A stretch of DNA of 64,000 bases from BACL21 sp038141525 (GCA_038141525.1 JAYQIF010000007.1:4856-68855), one strand, 5' to 3'. Positions 28,357 to 38,934 are shown, counted from the first letter of the stretch. Notes: generated from the letters alone by a model not told the origin. Numbers and translations: made by a program.

Positions 28357-30009
28357 GTGCTCAAGTCATTAATCATTAAAAATTACGCGCTAATTGAGGA
28401 CCTAAAGGCCTCATTTGATTCGGGTTTTACCGTAATTACGGGAGAAACTGGGGCGGGAAAGTCTATACTGTTAGGCGCTTTGGACCTTGTGCTTGGTCGA
28501 CGTGCAGACACCAAAGTCATGCGAAATGCCACACAAAAATGTATTGTCGAGGCTCATTTTGATATTTCTGCCTATGGATTGCGTCCTTTTTTTGATGATT
28601 TAGAGTTGGATTACGACCCTACAACAATTCTTCGACGTGAGATTTGGCCCAGTGGTAAATCCCGCGCTTTTGTCAATGACTCTCCTGTGAGTTTAAGTCA
28701 AGTACAAGAGCTCAAAAAACATCTGGTAGAAATTCATCATCAAGGCGACACTCATAATCTGGAAAGCGAATCCTTTCAATTAAAATTAATTGATACCATA
28801 GCCGGTCATGAGGGAGCGGTAAAAAAATACAGCTCCGATTATGCGCAGTGGCTAAAGGCAAAATCTAAACTTGATGATTTGCTGCGACGTCGACAAAAGG
28901 CTGTTCAAGAAGAAGATTATCAAAAATTTATTTTGGAGGAGCTCGAGACACTGAATTTGGACAATATAGATCAGAGCGAACTTGAGGAACGTCGAAATTT
29001 GGCTCAAAATCAAGAGCAAATCCAAAATGTAGTTCATGAGGTCAGCGCGTTAATTGGTCAAGATGATCTCGGTCTTTTGGACCGATTATTTGACATACGT
29101 CAAAGATTAAATTCTGTGAGTCATGTTTCGGACGATTTTGGCCGTGTTGCTGAGCGCATTGATGGATTGCGCATTGAATTAGAAGACATCCAAGAGACTC
29201 TTGAGCAGCGTTTGGGGTTAGTCGAAGATCAACCCGAGGAACTGAGGCGTATTGAACACCTGCTCGATGAGCTCTATCGCATTCAACGAAAGCACGGAAT
29301 GCATACTACTCAGGAGTTAATTGATTTTCGTGATAAACTCTCATCAGGGCTTCAGGACACCAATGATCTTGATCAAATGATAAAAGAGCTCGAGCAGGAA
29401 GTCTTGTCCACGAAAAAATCCTTAGAGATTCAGGCAGAACAATTACATAAAAGACGACTAGCTGTCATACCCGATATTGAGTCTCGCCTTGGTGCGTATT
29501 TTAATGAATTGGCCCTACCAGAGGCGCGACTAGCCTTTAAAATTGAGCGAACTGCTGAATTAAATATAAATGGAGGAGCCCAATCCTCAATATTGTTTTC
29601 TGCCAACAAGGGAATTGATTTACGCCCCATACAAAAGGTTGCCTCGGGTGGAGAAATGAGTCGTGTTACCTTGTCAGTCAAGGCTGTAATGGCTGAATTT
29701 CAGCATCTGCCTACACTTATTTTTGATGAAATTGATACGGGTATTTCAGGGGATACGGCCTCAAAAATGGCTGAAATATTACTACAAATGAGTGCGCGTG
29801 GACAATTATTTTGTTTGACACATTTGCCGCAGACCGCGGCAAAGGGTCGTTTTCATAAACGCATCTTCAAACAAATTCATGGAGAACAGAGTCAGACATT
29901 CATACAAGATCTTGATGCGGAACAACGCGTCATGGAAATAGCGCAAATGATTGGTGGCCATGAGCTTACAGATTCAGCCAAAGCACATGCACGTCAATTG
30001 TTGAATTGA
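28357..30009 (+). CDS. recN: DNA repair protein RecN
   Basis: SMC-like ATPase for double-strand break repair. 550 residues with a GTG start at 28357 (LKSLIIKNYALIEDL). Walker A is ITGETGAGKSILLGAL, coiled coils span roughly residues 160-370, and the C-terminal signature is KVASGGEMSRVTL with Walker B LPTLIFDEIDTGISG. Intact. A hairpin (CCGTC/GACGG enclosing AATCC/GGATT) lies in the 55-base gap before it. Confidence 0.95.
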   Translation: MLKSLIIKNYALIEDLKASFDSGFTVITGETGAGKSILLGALDLVLGRRADTKVMRNATQKCIVEAHFDISAYGLRPFFDDLELDYDPTTILRREIWPSGKSRAFVNDSPVSLSQVQELKKHLVEIHHQGDTHNLESESFQLKLIDTIAGHEGAVKKYSSDYAQWLKAKSKLDDLLRRRQKAVQEEDYQKFILEELETLNLDNIDQSELEERRNLAQNQEQIQNVVHEVSALIGQDDLGLLDRLFDIRQRLNSVSHVSDDFGRVAERIDGLRIELEDIQETLEQRLGLVEDQPEELRRIEHLLDELYRIQRKHGMHTTQELIDFRDKLSSGLQDTNDLDQMIKELEQEVLSTKKSLEIQAEQLHKRRLAVIPDIESRLGAYFNELALPEARLAFKIERTAELNINGGAQSSILFSANKGIDLRPIQKVASGGEMSRVTLSVKAVMAEFQHLPTLIFDEIDTGISGDTASKMAEILLQMSARGQLFCLTHLPQTAAKGRFHKRIFKQIHGEQSQTFIQDLDAEQRVMEIAQMIGGHELTDSAKAHARQLLN

Positions 30010-30011
30010 GT

Positions 30012-30019
30012 TATATTTG
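30012..30019 (+). promoter_or_regulatory. TAnnTTTG box upstream of fabI
   Basis: TATATTTG just after the recN stop, 24 bases before the fabI ATG at 30044. No TTG at canonical spacing. Confidence 0.4.
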
Positions 30020-30043
30020 TGCCCTAAACCAATTTTAGAATTC

Positions 30044-30859
30044 ATGGCTTATAATTTACTTAAAGGAAAAAAAGGGATCATATTTGGAGCCCTGGATCCA
30101 AATTCCATAGCTTGGAAAACTGCGCAGCGTGTGCACGAAGAGGGCGGTCAATTTGTTCTGACTAATGCGCCCATTGCTATGCGTATGGGGCAGATTGATG
30201 CTCTTGCTAAAGAAACCGGTGCTCAAATTATTCCTGCTGACGCTACAAGTCTCGACGATTTAAATAATTTGGTGAGCCAATCGATGGAGATTCTTGGCGG
30301 CAAACTCGATTTTGTTCTACATTCAATTGGGATGTCGGTCAATGTGCGCAAAGGCAGACATTATACCGACCAGAAATACGATTGGACCCACAAAGGATGG
30401 GACGTATCGGCAGGGTCCTTCCACAAAACAATGCAAGTACTTTTCAAACAAGACGCCATGAACCAGTGGGGGAGTATTGTGGCGTTGTCCTATATGGCGG
30501 CGCAGCGGGTATTCCCAGATTACAACGATATGGCAGATAACAAGGCTTATTTGGAGTCTATCGCGCGAAGTTTTGGTTACTTTTTTGGTCGCGATAAAAA
30601 AGTACGTGTCAACACCATTTCTCAGTCACCAACGCCGACTACGGCGGGTCAGGGAGTCAAAGGTTTTGACGGGTTCATCGCCTACGCCGAAAAAATGTCA
30701 CCCTTGGGCAATGCAACCGCTTTAGATTGTGCCAACTACACCGTAGCGATGTTTAGCGATTTAACCAAGCGTGTTACCCTGCAAAATCTCTACAATGACG
30801 GTGGATTTTCCAATATGGGAGTCAGCGATGCTGTCATGGAATACTTCAACGAGGAATAG
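30044..30859 (+). CDS. fabI: Enoyl-[acyl-carrier-protein] reductase (NADH), FabI type
   Basis: Final reduction step of each fatty-acid elongation cycle. About 271 residues. The start at 30044 (MAYNLLKGKKGIIFGALDPN) is the family start. The active-site pair is Y-x6-K in PDYNDMADNKAYLE. The N-terminal GALDPNSIAWKTA is the atypical glycine-rich cofactor loop of FabI. Intact, own promoter box, ends with a long hairpin at 30887. Confidence 0.95.
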   Translation: MAYNLLKGKKGIIFGALDPNSIAWKTAQRVHEEGGQFVLTNAPIAMRMGQIDALAKETGAQIIPADATSLDDLNNLVSQSMEILGGKLDFVLHSIGMSVNVRKGRHYTDQKYDWTHKGWDVSAGSFHKTMQVLFKQDAMNQWGSIVALSYMAAQRVFPDYNDMADNKAYLESIARSFGYFFGRDKKVRVNTISQSPTPTTAGQGVKGFDGFIAYAEKMSPLGNATALDCANYTVAMFSDLTKRVTLQNLYNDGGFSNMGVSDAVMEYFNEE

Positions 30860-30886
30860 CCTCATATTTCTTTGCTCGAAAAAATT

Positions 30887-30928
30887 GCGTTTTTAATCGG
30901 AATAGGCAGAAATTCCGATTAAAAACGC
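30887..30928 (+). terminator. Perfect 17-bp inverted repeat after fabI
   Basis: Arms of 17 bases (30887-30903 and 30912-30928) pair without a mismatch around an 8-base loop, followed by TTTGTTAATTTC. It starts 28 bases after the fabI stop. It most likely terminates fabI transcription. The arm is longer than the other terminators in this window. Confidence 0.65.
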
Positions 30929-30988
30929 TTTGTTAATTTCAATTTTATAAATACATTTACGTCTAATAACTAATTTATATCGATAATT

Positions 30989-33906
30989 ATGAAAAAAATT
31001 ACTTTTTTGCTCGCTGTTATGGCCTTTTGGGCTGGGAACAGTCAAGTCGTGCAAAAAGTCAACCCTAGCCTAAGTTATTCGGAGGCGATGCGCGTTGCAA
31101 GCACGTCAAATGAAAGTCAAAATACCGCTGTACAAGCGCAATCGTACCAGACAATGGTAGCCGATGCGGCTGCTCGTGGTATTACCCAAAGTAATCCGGT
31201 TGTCTTGCGTCAATCTGACCAAAACTCTCAGGAACAAGCCCCTTGTACTTATGCAAACCCTAGTAATGGTTGGGAGAATGGTCTCAATTATACTGGTGCA
31301 TTTGGTGCTGTTAAAATGATTTTGTCGTTGAAGCAGGGGTAACATTTGATTTCAATCAAATCACTTATAACACTTTTATTGCTCCGGGTGAAACCGTAGT
31401 GAGTGTTGATGTCGAAATCCTAGAAGACAATGGTGGTGCCCCAGGAGCGGTTATTGCTTCTTTCATCGCTGTGGCGCCGACATCTCAGACGGTAATCGGA
31501 GGAAACTTTGGTTTTGACGGAAGCGAAGTAGTTCTTGACATGCCTGTGGTCACTTTAGAAGAAGGGACTTATTGGGTAGGTTTGAACAATGGTGTATCCA
31601 GTTTAGGTGGGGCTTTGTTTTGGGAAGTGACTTCAGCTTCAATAGTTGGACAACCAACGCTCCAAGATGGTGCTGTTTTTGATCCAACGCTTGATGGGGT
31701 TTACTCTTTTGCTGGAGATTGTTCTTCGAGTTTAGTGATCAACTTTGATCCAACTGCAGCTTACATCGGTTACGCTAATGTTTTTGAAACTCCTGCAAAT
31801 GGGGGTGGTTTTGTTTTTGGCTCTCCTTGGGGTGTTCCAGATCTTCAAACCATTGTTGATCCAACGCCTGTTACAGGAACTGTAACGCTTTATCCAAATT
31901 TCAATACGTACGACGATAACCCGACAGATCCTTTTTGGGTTGATCAAACTACTGGTTTAGGAAATAAAGATTTTGAAGGAAATACTTATGTCGATGATCC
32001 TTCACTTGCAGGTGAAGAGTTGACATGGACAGGTTTTGTTGTGTCCAACACATTAGATCCTGCTTATCAGGCCGAGGCCTTTATTAAGGTGTTTAATGCA
32101 GATTTTTCAGTACTTAAAATTGAAACTGCTCCACTTATTGAAGACGAATTTTTCACAGTAAACTACACTGATGTAGCGCCTGAAGATACTTTTGTACAAT
32201 ATGGATGGTATGTAAAAGGGTTAAACGCGAGTTCTGCCAATGAAGCAGCACTTGGAAATATCGTAATCGGAACCGAGCGTCCTGGTTGTGGTGACTTCTC
32301 GTATACTAACGAGGTTCCAACGGGTGCCGGTCCTCCTGCACAGATTTTCCCTGACTTCCCTGACTTCACAAGTATCGCTGTAGATGATGTATTCTTCACA
32401 GGAGATGCTGGACTCATCTGTTCAATCGATATTCAAGGACGTTATTCTGCAGGGGCTCCAGGTCTTCCTGGTGATCCAAACAGTACTGTTCAATTGACAA
32501 TCTACAATGATGATAACGGTATTCCAGGTACAGTAAGATATCAAGAATCTTTCCCAGGAAGTGTTGATGCAGATGCAGATGGTAACTTTACTCTTGAGCC
32601 AACTCAAACTATAGAAGCGACGCTTAATCCTGATACACGATACTGGATTTCTGTAGCTGCCGTAATGGAGTTTGGCCTTGCAGGTCAGTGGTTCTGGAGC
32701 AGTGCTGAGGATATGAATGATAATGCGGCTCTTTGGCAAAACCCGGGCGGAGGCTTTGGTGTTTGTCCAACATGGGGAACTTTCGCAGACTGTGGTGTTG
32801 GTGGAGGAGAAGGTCCTGACCTTTTGATGGACATCGAAATGGTGTCTACTGATCCACTCACCTATGACGTATGTTTTGGTGCTCGTCCTATCGCCTGTGG
32901 CGATACTGTAACGGGGGACACTCTTTCGGCTACAGTAGAAGCAGGGCTTACAGAATGTGGTACTTCAATTACGGCGCCAGGTGTATGGTATGTGTTTGAA
33001 GATAACTCGGGTCTTGCCTCTGAAGTACTTTTGAGTACTTGTAATCAAGCAGACTATGATACTAAGTTATACGTATTTACTGGTTCTTGTGGAGATCTAA
33101 TCTGTATTGATGGTAATGATGATACTACTGGATGTAGTGGATTTACAACAGAATTAGAATTTTTATCTGACGGAAACAGCACCTATTACATTCTTGTTGC
33201 TGGATTCGGTTCTTCTACAGGTAACTTTGACCTCTCAATGGAATGTACCCTCATTCCACCGCCAAATAACGATATCGTCGATGCGATTGACTTATTGACT
33301 GTCGGATGTCCATTTACCGATGAAGCTGTTGCTATGCCAGCCGCTACTGAGGAAGCTGGAACTCCTTCTGGTTGTGATATCTCTGGCGCAGCTGGTGTAT
33401 GGTATGAGTTTACTCCTGAGATCAATGGTTTCATTACAGGAACGATTGGTTCTCCAGCGGGTATCAGCTCTATCACTTTCTACACTGCTCCAGATCAATC
33501 TTCAGGTGAGACTGATTTAGTACACGTGGATTATTACCAAAACCAATGTTTACCAGGTTCTAGTGCGACTATCCCAGTTATAGGTGGTCAAACGTACTAC
33601 TGCTTCGTAGTGAACACTGGTGGTATTACAGACATTATCTTTGATAACTGTCAGTTGGGTACTGCAAGTAATGAAATCGAAGGATTTGAGTTCTATCCGA
33701 ACCCAACTCGCGAGCGCATTAACCTTGCTGCTGCCCAAAACATTGAGTCAGTTGTATTGTACACCATCCTAGGTCAGAGAATGATCGAAGTAAATGTTGA
33801 CGCAACAACTACTGAATTAAATGTTGCTAATTTGGCAGCTGGTGCTTACCTAATGGAAGTAACCGTAGATGGTCAAACTGGTACTTACAAAGTGATCAAG
33901 CAATAA
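30989..33906 (+). CDS. Large secreted protein with T9SS sorting domain (frameshifted)
   Basis: 972 codons after one repair (a missing A in A4 at 31313-31316). The signal peptide is MKKITFLLAVMAFWAGNSQ. The body is rich in Gly, Asp, Thr and Val, with repeated modules: two DVEILEDNGGAPGAVIAS / QLTIYNDDNGIPGTVRYQ-type blocks, each followed by a beta-rich segment, then two Cys-bearing PPC-like domains (GVWYVFEDNSG and GVWYEFTPEINGF). The end (FYPNPTRERINLAAAQN to GTYKVIKQ) is a T9SS sorting domain. No enzyme motif is visible, so it may be an adhesin or surface-layer component. A strong terminator follows. Confidence 0.8.
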
Positions 33907-33930
33907 TTAGACTATAATTAGTTATATAAG

Positions 33931-33961
33931 AAAGCCATCCCATAATGGGATGGCTTTTTTT
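33931..33961 (+). terminator. Terminator of the large T9SS protein gene
   Basis: Perfect 12-bp arms AAAGCCATCCCA/TGGGATGGCTTT with a 3-base loop, followed by TTTT and further Ts. Confidence 0.85.
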
Positions 33962-33979
33962 ATTGTTTATTTTTGTGTT

Positions 33980-34981
33980 ATGCCGTCGTTGTATTCGTTT
34001 ATTATTCCTGTATATAATCGTCCCGAAGAACTTCGGGAATTACTTCATTCGATAAGTCTACAGGATAAAAATATTGCTACAGAAGTCATTGTTGTAGAGG
34101 ACGGATCAACCTTGCGATCTGAATCAGTGGTGCATGAGTTTTCAGTATTAAACCTTCAATATTATTATAAAGAAAATACGGGCCCCGGTGATTCTCGTAA
34201 TTTTGGAATGCAACGAGCCACTGGTGACTATTTTATCATTTTGGACTCGGACTGTATCTTATCATCGGATTACCTCACGGCTGTAGATCAAGCTTTGAAT
34301 GACGCCTTCGTTGATTGCTTTGGTGGGCCAGATGGTGCCCATTCGAGTTTTGACCTTCGCCAAAAAGCCATCAGTTTTGTGATGACCTCTGTCTTGACTA
34401 CAGGGGGTATCCGTGGTAGTGAACGCAAGCTAAAACGATTTGAGCCCAGAAGTTTTAATATGGGATTGAGTAAAAAGGCTTTTAAGGCGTCTAATGGTTT
34501 TGGTGATTTACATCCTGGAGAGGATCCTGAATTAGTTCATCGCCTGTGGGACTTGGGGTTTGAAACTGGTTACATTACAAAAGCACTTGTTTATCATAAA
34601 AGACGTATTACCTGGAAAAGCTACGCACAACAAGTTTATAAGTTCGGATTGGCGCGCAGTATTTTGAACTTATGGCGTCCTGAGTATGCCTCATGGGTGT
34701 TTTGGCTGCCATTATTTATCGTAACTCTTGGATTAGCATCAATTATATGCTTTACCTTGGATATTTATGCTTTGATTTATTTAGCCTTAGTTTATGCTGT
34801 AGTGATTGGATTTGTGGGAATGTCAGAAATTCGCTCTGTAAAGGCGATATACGTAGTACCATGGACTTTTTCTATTCAAACGATTTCCTATGCCAGTGGG
34901 TTTTTTGTGGGTTGGCTTTTTTTACATTTATTGAAACGAGATCCGAATAAAGAATTTTCACATATGTTTTTTAAGCAGTAG
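33980..34981 (+). CDS. Glycosyltransferase family 2, membrane-associated
   Basis: 333 residues. The N-terminus SFIIPVYNRPEELRELLHSI is the nucleotide-sugar fold, followed by VVEDGST and the DxD in ILDSDCIL near residue 92. LGDLHPGEDPELVHRLWDL contains the ED acid motif. Hydrophobic segments in the last 100 residues suggest membrane attachment. The acceptor is unknown. I chose ATG 33980, because a TATTTTTG box (33968-33975) lies 4 bases before it. The YbbR-like gene follows 4 bases downstream. Confidence 0.88.
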   Translation: MPSLYSFIIPVYNRPEELRELLHSISLQDKNIATEVIVVEDGSTLRSESVVHEFSVLNLQYYYKENTGPGDSRNFGMQRATGDYFIILDSDCILSSDYLTAVDQALNDAFVDCFGGPDGAHSSFDLRQKAISFVMTSVLTTGGIRGSERKLKRFEPRSFNMGLSKKAFKASNGFGDLHPGEDPELVHRLWDLGFETGYITKALVYHKRRITWKSYAQQVYKFGLARSILNLWRPEYASWVFWLPLFIVTLGLASIICFTLDIYALIYLALVYAVVIGFVGMSEIRSVKAIYVVPWTFSIQTISYASGFFVGWLFLHLLKRDPNKEFSHMFFKQ

Positions 34982-34985
34982 AAAT

Positions 34986-35930
34986 ATGAATTTACTTGAG
35001 GTCAAAAGGAATCAAAAGATTCGATCGTTTTTGTTTTTTCTTTTACTGGCTACCACGATATGGTTTCTGACTAAGTTTTCAAAGCCCTTGGTTGCAGAAT
35101 TTCAATTAAACTTAGCATATTCAAATTTGCCAGAGCAAACGCTTGTTTCTCCCGATGCCCCTCAAAAACTATTGATTACTGTTAATGCAAATGGTTTTAA
35201 ATTACTTACTGAGTTTTTTCGTGATAAGTCGCTGGTACTTGATTTATCCGCAGGGCGCGTCCTCGAGAACAATAAAATTCGCTTTAATCAAGATCAGTTG
35301 CTGGCATTTTGTTATCGTAAAATCCCCGCTGCTGATGTAATTTCCATAAATACAAAAGAACTGATCGTTCCTGTGGATCGAATGTCGGCCAAAACCATTG
35401 ATGTAGTTTTTCAAGGGGAAGTACTGCTCGAAAAGGGGTTTAAGTTGGTTGGCACGCCACAAATGAAGCCACGTAAGATAACCCTTTATGGTCCATCGCA
35501 AATGATCGATAGCATCAGCTCAGTAAACACGATTTATACCAGTTTGATTGATTTAAGGGCCAACCTCACTAAAAACATCCCTCTAGAGTCCTTATGGTCA
35601 CAAAAATTGAGTCGTTCCCAGGACAGTGTTCTTTGGACGGCCGAAATACGCGAGTATACTCAAAAGGAAATCGAATTACCGGTAGAAATAATTAATATAC
35701 CCAAGGGCAGAAGATTACAGATATTTCCCGAAACAATGATTTTATCTGTTGAAATTCCCGTAGACGAGTATGCGTTGTACGATGAATCAAATTTTAAACT
35801 CATATGCGACTATACGGAGAGAATTTCAGAGGATAGTTTTATGATTCCTCGATTGACTAACTTACCCGATGGGGTTTATAAACCTGAATTAAGTCATAAA
35901 AAAGTCGATTATGTCGAGTTTGAACAGTAG
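34986..35930 (+). CDS. YbbR-like domain protein
   Basis: 314 residues with one N-terminal membrane segment (IRSFLFFLLLATTIWFLTKF). The rest is beta-rich YbbR-like repeats exposed outside the membrane (for example MSAKTIDVVFQGEVLLEKGF and KLVGTPQMKPRKITLYGPS). The cellular role is not established; related CdaR proteins regulate a cyclase in Firmicutes. The 3' end overlaps the coaE start by 20 bases. Confidence 0.8.
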   Translation: MNLLEVKRNQKIRSFLFFLLLATTIWFLTKFSKPLVAEFQLNLAYSNLPEQTLVSPDAPQKLLITVNANGFKLLTEFFRDKSLVLDLSAGRVLENNKIRFNQDQLLAFCYRKIPAADVISINTKELIVPVDRMSAKTIDVVFQGEVLLEKGFKLVGTPQMKPRKITLYGPSQMIDSISSVNTIYTSLIDLRANLTKNIPLESLWSQKLSRSQDSVLWTAEIREYTQKEIELPVEIINIPKGRRLQIFPETMILSVEIPVDEYALYDESNFKLICDYTERISEDSFMIPRLTNLPDGVYKPELSHKKVDYVEFEQ

Positions 35931-36525
35931 TCCAAGAGTAGTGTGCATCACAGGTGGTATTGGCTCGGGAAAATCCACGGCGGCCAATATATTTCGAAAA
36001 TTAGGTGTCGGAGTTTATAATGCTGATGAATCAGCTAAAAGACTAATGATAGAGAATGCTGCCCTGCGCCATGCATTGTCAGTCACTCATGGGGCAAGAC
36101 ACTTACGATCAACACGGTCAGTTAAATCGTCCTTGGATTGCTCAAAGGTTATTTCAAAACGACCATTTACTCAAACAGTGGAATGCACTGGTACATCCTT
36201 GTGTAGTCGATGATTTTCGACGTTGGCTGAATGCTCAAAACGGGGTATACGTCATTAAGGAAACGGCTATTTTATTCGAAACAAAAGGAGCTCATCAATG
36301 TGCGGTCAGTATTTTAATTACAGCGCCTGAGCACCAACGCATTGAGCGTATCATCAGACGTGAATCTTGGACTAAGGATCAAGTGCTACAACGCCTCAAA
36401 CATCAATGGTCTGATGAAAAAAAGCGCCACTGGCAGATTACGTAATTGAAAATCTAGAGCTGACACATCTATCTGATGAAGTTCAGCGACTTCATGATTT
36501 ATTCATTCGTCAATTTTCTAGGTAA
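35911..36525 (+). CDS. coaE: Dephospho-CoA kinase (frameshifted twice)
   Basis: Last step of coenzyme A synthesis. Walker A is CITGGIGSGKSTAANIF, followed by LGVGVYNADESAKRLM with the conserved aspartate, then MGQDTYDQHGQLNRPWIAQ and KETAILFETKGAHQCAVSI in a second frame, and APLADYVIENLELT in a third. Breaks lie near 36079-36085 (extra base) and in the A7 at 36417-36423 (missing base). Repair gives 204 codons. Start ATG 35911, overlapping the YbbR gene. Confidence 0.92.
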
Positions 36526-36629
36526 TAACCCACTGTGAATCAATGAGGTGATTATATAACCTCCTCGAAGGCAAAACATCTCATCAAAAGTGTTTGTTAA
36601 GTTTTGGTTAAAGCAAAACTTGGCTAAAT

Positions 36630-36649
36630 GTTAAAATCTTAATTTTAAC
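36630..36649 (+). promoter_or_regulatory. Palindrome upstream of the sensor kinase
   Basis: GTTAAAAT-CTTA-ATTTTAAC, perfect 8-bp arms, ending 2 bases before the kinase ATG. It could be an operator or an RNA hairpin covering the start. Role unproven. Confidence 0.35.
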
Positions 36650-36651
36650 AC

Positions 36652-38214
36652 ATGAACAAACGCTTGTTTTATTTATTAATAGGCCTAATGTCTCTCGCGC
36701 TTGTGGGTATTGTGTTTGTTCAAGGTTATTGGATCCGTAACGCTTTTACCACTAAAGAGGATCAATTCACCTTAGGTGTAAGGCAGCTCTTGATTGATGT
36801 TGCTCGCCAAATCGAGCTCCGAGAGACCGATGATTATTATCAGCTTTATAGTGGCCTTGTCGATAGTATTGACACTCCAGAGAATATAAATGTTACGGAA
36901 TTAATTTACCGTATCGTCAATGAGGATAAAAATGAAACGATTATTTTTTCAGATGGCATTATAGAGGAAGACTACAAACTGTCGTCGTATTTTTTTGATT
37001 TTGAATTTGATTCTATTGCCTTCAAAAAAATCACCAATCAGAAAACAACGACAAAAATTATCAGCTCATTAGACGATCAAGGTCAGGTCTCCGAGACGAC
37101 GGTTGATTTTAATCGACTTCGCGATTTTGAACGAAAGCAGTTTGAAGAGGCGGTTGCCAACATAGCCTCTAGAATGCCATTACACAAGCGTGTGAGCATG
37201 GAGGAAATACAACGACTTATAGAAAAAGAGGCCTCAGAGCGAGGAATAAGATCAAAATTCGAATTTGCTGTCTACAGTAATGAACTGGCAACCAAGGTCA
37301 GATCGCGATATTTCAAGCTTAATTCAAAGAGTACCTACGGTGTCCCACTGTTTGTGGGCGATACAAATGACTCTCAATATCAGTTATATGTAAATTTCTC
37401 GGATAAGAATAAGGAGATTTTTAATTCATTTCTAGGAATGGCGCTATTGTCATTAATATTTATAGCAATCATTATTCTGACCTATGCCAATACCTTATCA
37501 CAACTGATGCGTCAACGTCAAATTTCTCAAATTAAGACGGATTTTATCAACAATATGACCCATGAGTTCAAAACACCTATTGCTACGATTAATCTTGCAT
37601 TAGACGCTTTAAAAAACCCCAAAGTAGCCGATGATAAGGAGTTCATTACGCGATACATGAAAATGATTCGAGATGAAAATAGACGAATGCACGCTCAGGT
37701 TGAAAATGTGTTGCGTATTTCTAAGCTCGAGAAAAATCAATTGGACTTGCCCAAGCAGCGCATCAAGCTACACGAAATAGTCGAGGATGCCATAAGTCAC
37801 GTCACCCTTATGATCGACAATCGCGCCGGGACATTGAACACTAATTTTGAGGCCTTGAAGTCTTCTATACTGGGCAATGATTTACATTTGACCAACGTTA
37901 TGGTTAATATATTGGACAACGCCATAAAGTATTCTGAGCTTAGTCCAGAAATCGGCATCAGCACAGAAAATGTAAAGGACAGTATTATTTTAAAAATTAC
38001 CGATAATGGTATCGGGATGTCTAAAGCAGCTCAAAAAAGAATATTTGAAAAATTTTATCGCGAACCGACCGGAGATATTCACAACGTCAAAGGCCATGGA
38101 CTAGGTCTAGCCTATGTCAAACGTATACTCGATGACCACAATGCAGAGATCTTTGTAGAGAGTGAAAAAGGAAAGGGGAGCACCTTTATAATTAAATTTG
38201 ACCTAATCTCGTAA
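36652..38214 (+). CDS. Two-component sensor histidine kinase
   Basis: 520 residues. Two membrane helices (RLFYLLIGLMSLALVGIVF near 4-22 and FLGMALLSLIFIAIIILTY near 262-280) flank an extracytoplasmic domain of about 230 residues with no recognised sensor fold. The HisKA box is MTHEFKTPIATINLALDAL. The HATPase has N box MVNILDNAIKYSE, G1 DNGIGMS and G2 GHGLGLAYVK. The response regulator starts 3 bases downstream, so the pair is one operon. The signal is unknown. Confidence 0.94.
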   Translation: MNKRLFYLLIGLMSLALVGIVFVQGYWIRNAFTTKEDQFTLGVRQLLIDVARQIELRETDDYYQLYSGLVDSIDTPENINVTELIYRIVNEDKNETIIFSDGIIEEDYKLSSYFFDFEFDSIAFKKITNQKTTTKIISSLDDQGQVSETTVDFNRLRDFERKQFEEAVANIASRMPLHKRVSMEEIQRLIEKEASERGIRSKFEFAVYSNELATKVRSRYFKLNSKSTYGVPLFVGDTNDSQYQLYVNFSDKNKEIFNSFLGMALLSLIFIAIIILTYANTLSQLMRQRQISQIKTDFINNMTHEFKTPIATINLALDALKNPKVADDKEFITRYMKMIRDENRRMHAQVENVLRISKLEKNQLDLPKQRIKLHEIVEDAISHVTLMIDNRAGTLNTNFEALKSSILGNDLHLTNVMVNILDNAIKYSELSPEIGISTENVKDSIILKITDNGIGMSKAAQKRIFEKFYREPTGDIHNVKGHGLGLAYVKRILDDHNAEIFVESEKGKGSTFIIKFDLIS

Positions 38215-38217
38215 ACA

Positions 38218-38934
38218 ATGGAAAAACAGAACAAAAAAATTCTTTTAGTTGAGGATGATCCGAATTTTGGCACTGTCCTAAAGGACTATTTGATGATGAA
38301 TGACTATGATGTGATTCATGCCAAAAATGGTATGGAGGGCTTTGAGAAATTTAGAAAAGATCATTTTGATTTATGTATTCTAGACGTAATGATGCCCTAT
38401 AAAGATGGGTTTACTCTAGCCAAAGAAATTCGTGAGAAAAACCAGCAGGTGCCGATCATCTTTTTAACGGCAAAGGCCATGAAGGAAGATGTCCTGAAAC
38501 GTTATAAAATTGGCGCCGACGATTATTTGAACAAACCATTTGATAGCGAGGTGTTGCTCATGAAAATCAAAGCCATCATGCAACGTAAGAGCACCGAATC
38601 TAAAGGGGATAGTAAAAAGTTTGATTTTAAATTTGGTGATTTTCAGCTCAATGCCAAATTGCGTTATTTGACCTTTAAAGATGAAAAGCCTATCAAACTC
38701 TCGCCAAAGGAGAATGATTTACTGCGCCTTCTGGCATTGCACAAAAACGACTTAATGCCAAGAGAGCTGGCATTGACAAAGATTTGGCGAGACGACAATT
38801 ATTTCACCTCGCGCAGTATGGATGTTTATATTGCAAAATTGCGTAAGTATTTGAGTGTTGATCCTCAAGTCGAAATCATCAACATTCACGGTGAGGGCTT
38901 CAGGTTGGTCATTAAGGGAGAAACCGAAATCTAG
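38218..38934 (+). CDS. Response regulator, OmpR/PhoB family
   Basis: 238 residues. The receiver domain is KILLVEDDPNFGTVLKDYL, with the phospho-acceptor in CILDVMMPYKDGF (near residue 59), a threonine in IIFLTAKAM and the lysine in DDYLNKPFD. A winged-helix DNA-binding domain is at the C-terminus (LSPKENDLLRLLALHKND; SRSMDVYIAKLRKYL). Partner of the upstream kinase. Its stop overlaps the convergent miaA stop by 4 bases. Confidence 0.94.
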   Translation: MEKQNKKILLVEDDPNFGTVLKDYLMMNDYDVIHAKNGMEGFEKFRKDHFDLCILDVMMPYKDGFTLAKEIREKNQQVPIIFLTAKAMKEDVLKRYKIGADDYLNKPFDSEVLLMKIKAIMQRKSTESKGDSKKFDFKFGDFQLNAKLRYLTFKDEKPIKLSPKENDLLRLLALHKNDLMPRELALTKIWRDDNYFTSRSMDVYIAKLRKYLSVDPQVEIINIHGEGFRLVIKGETEI

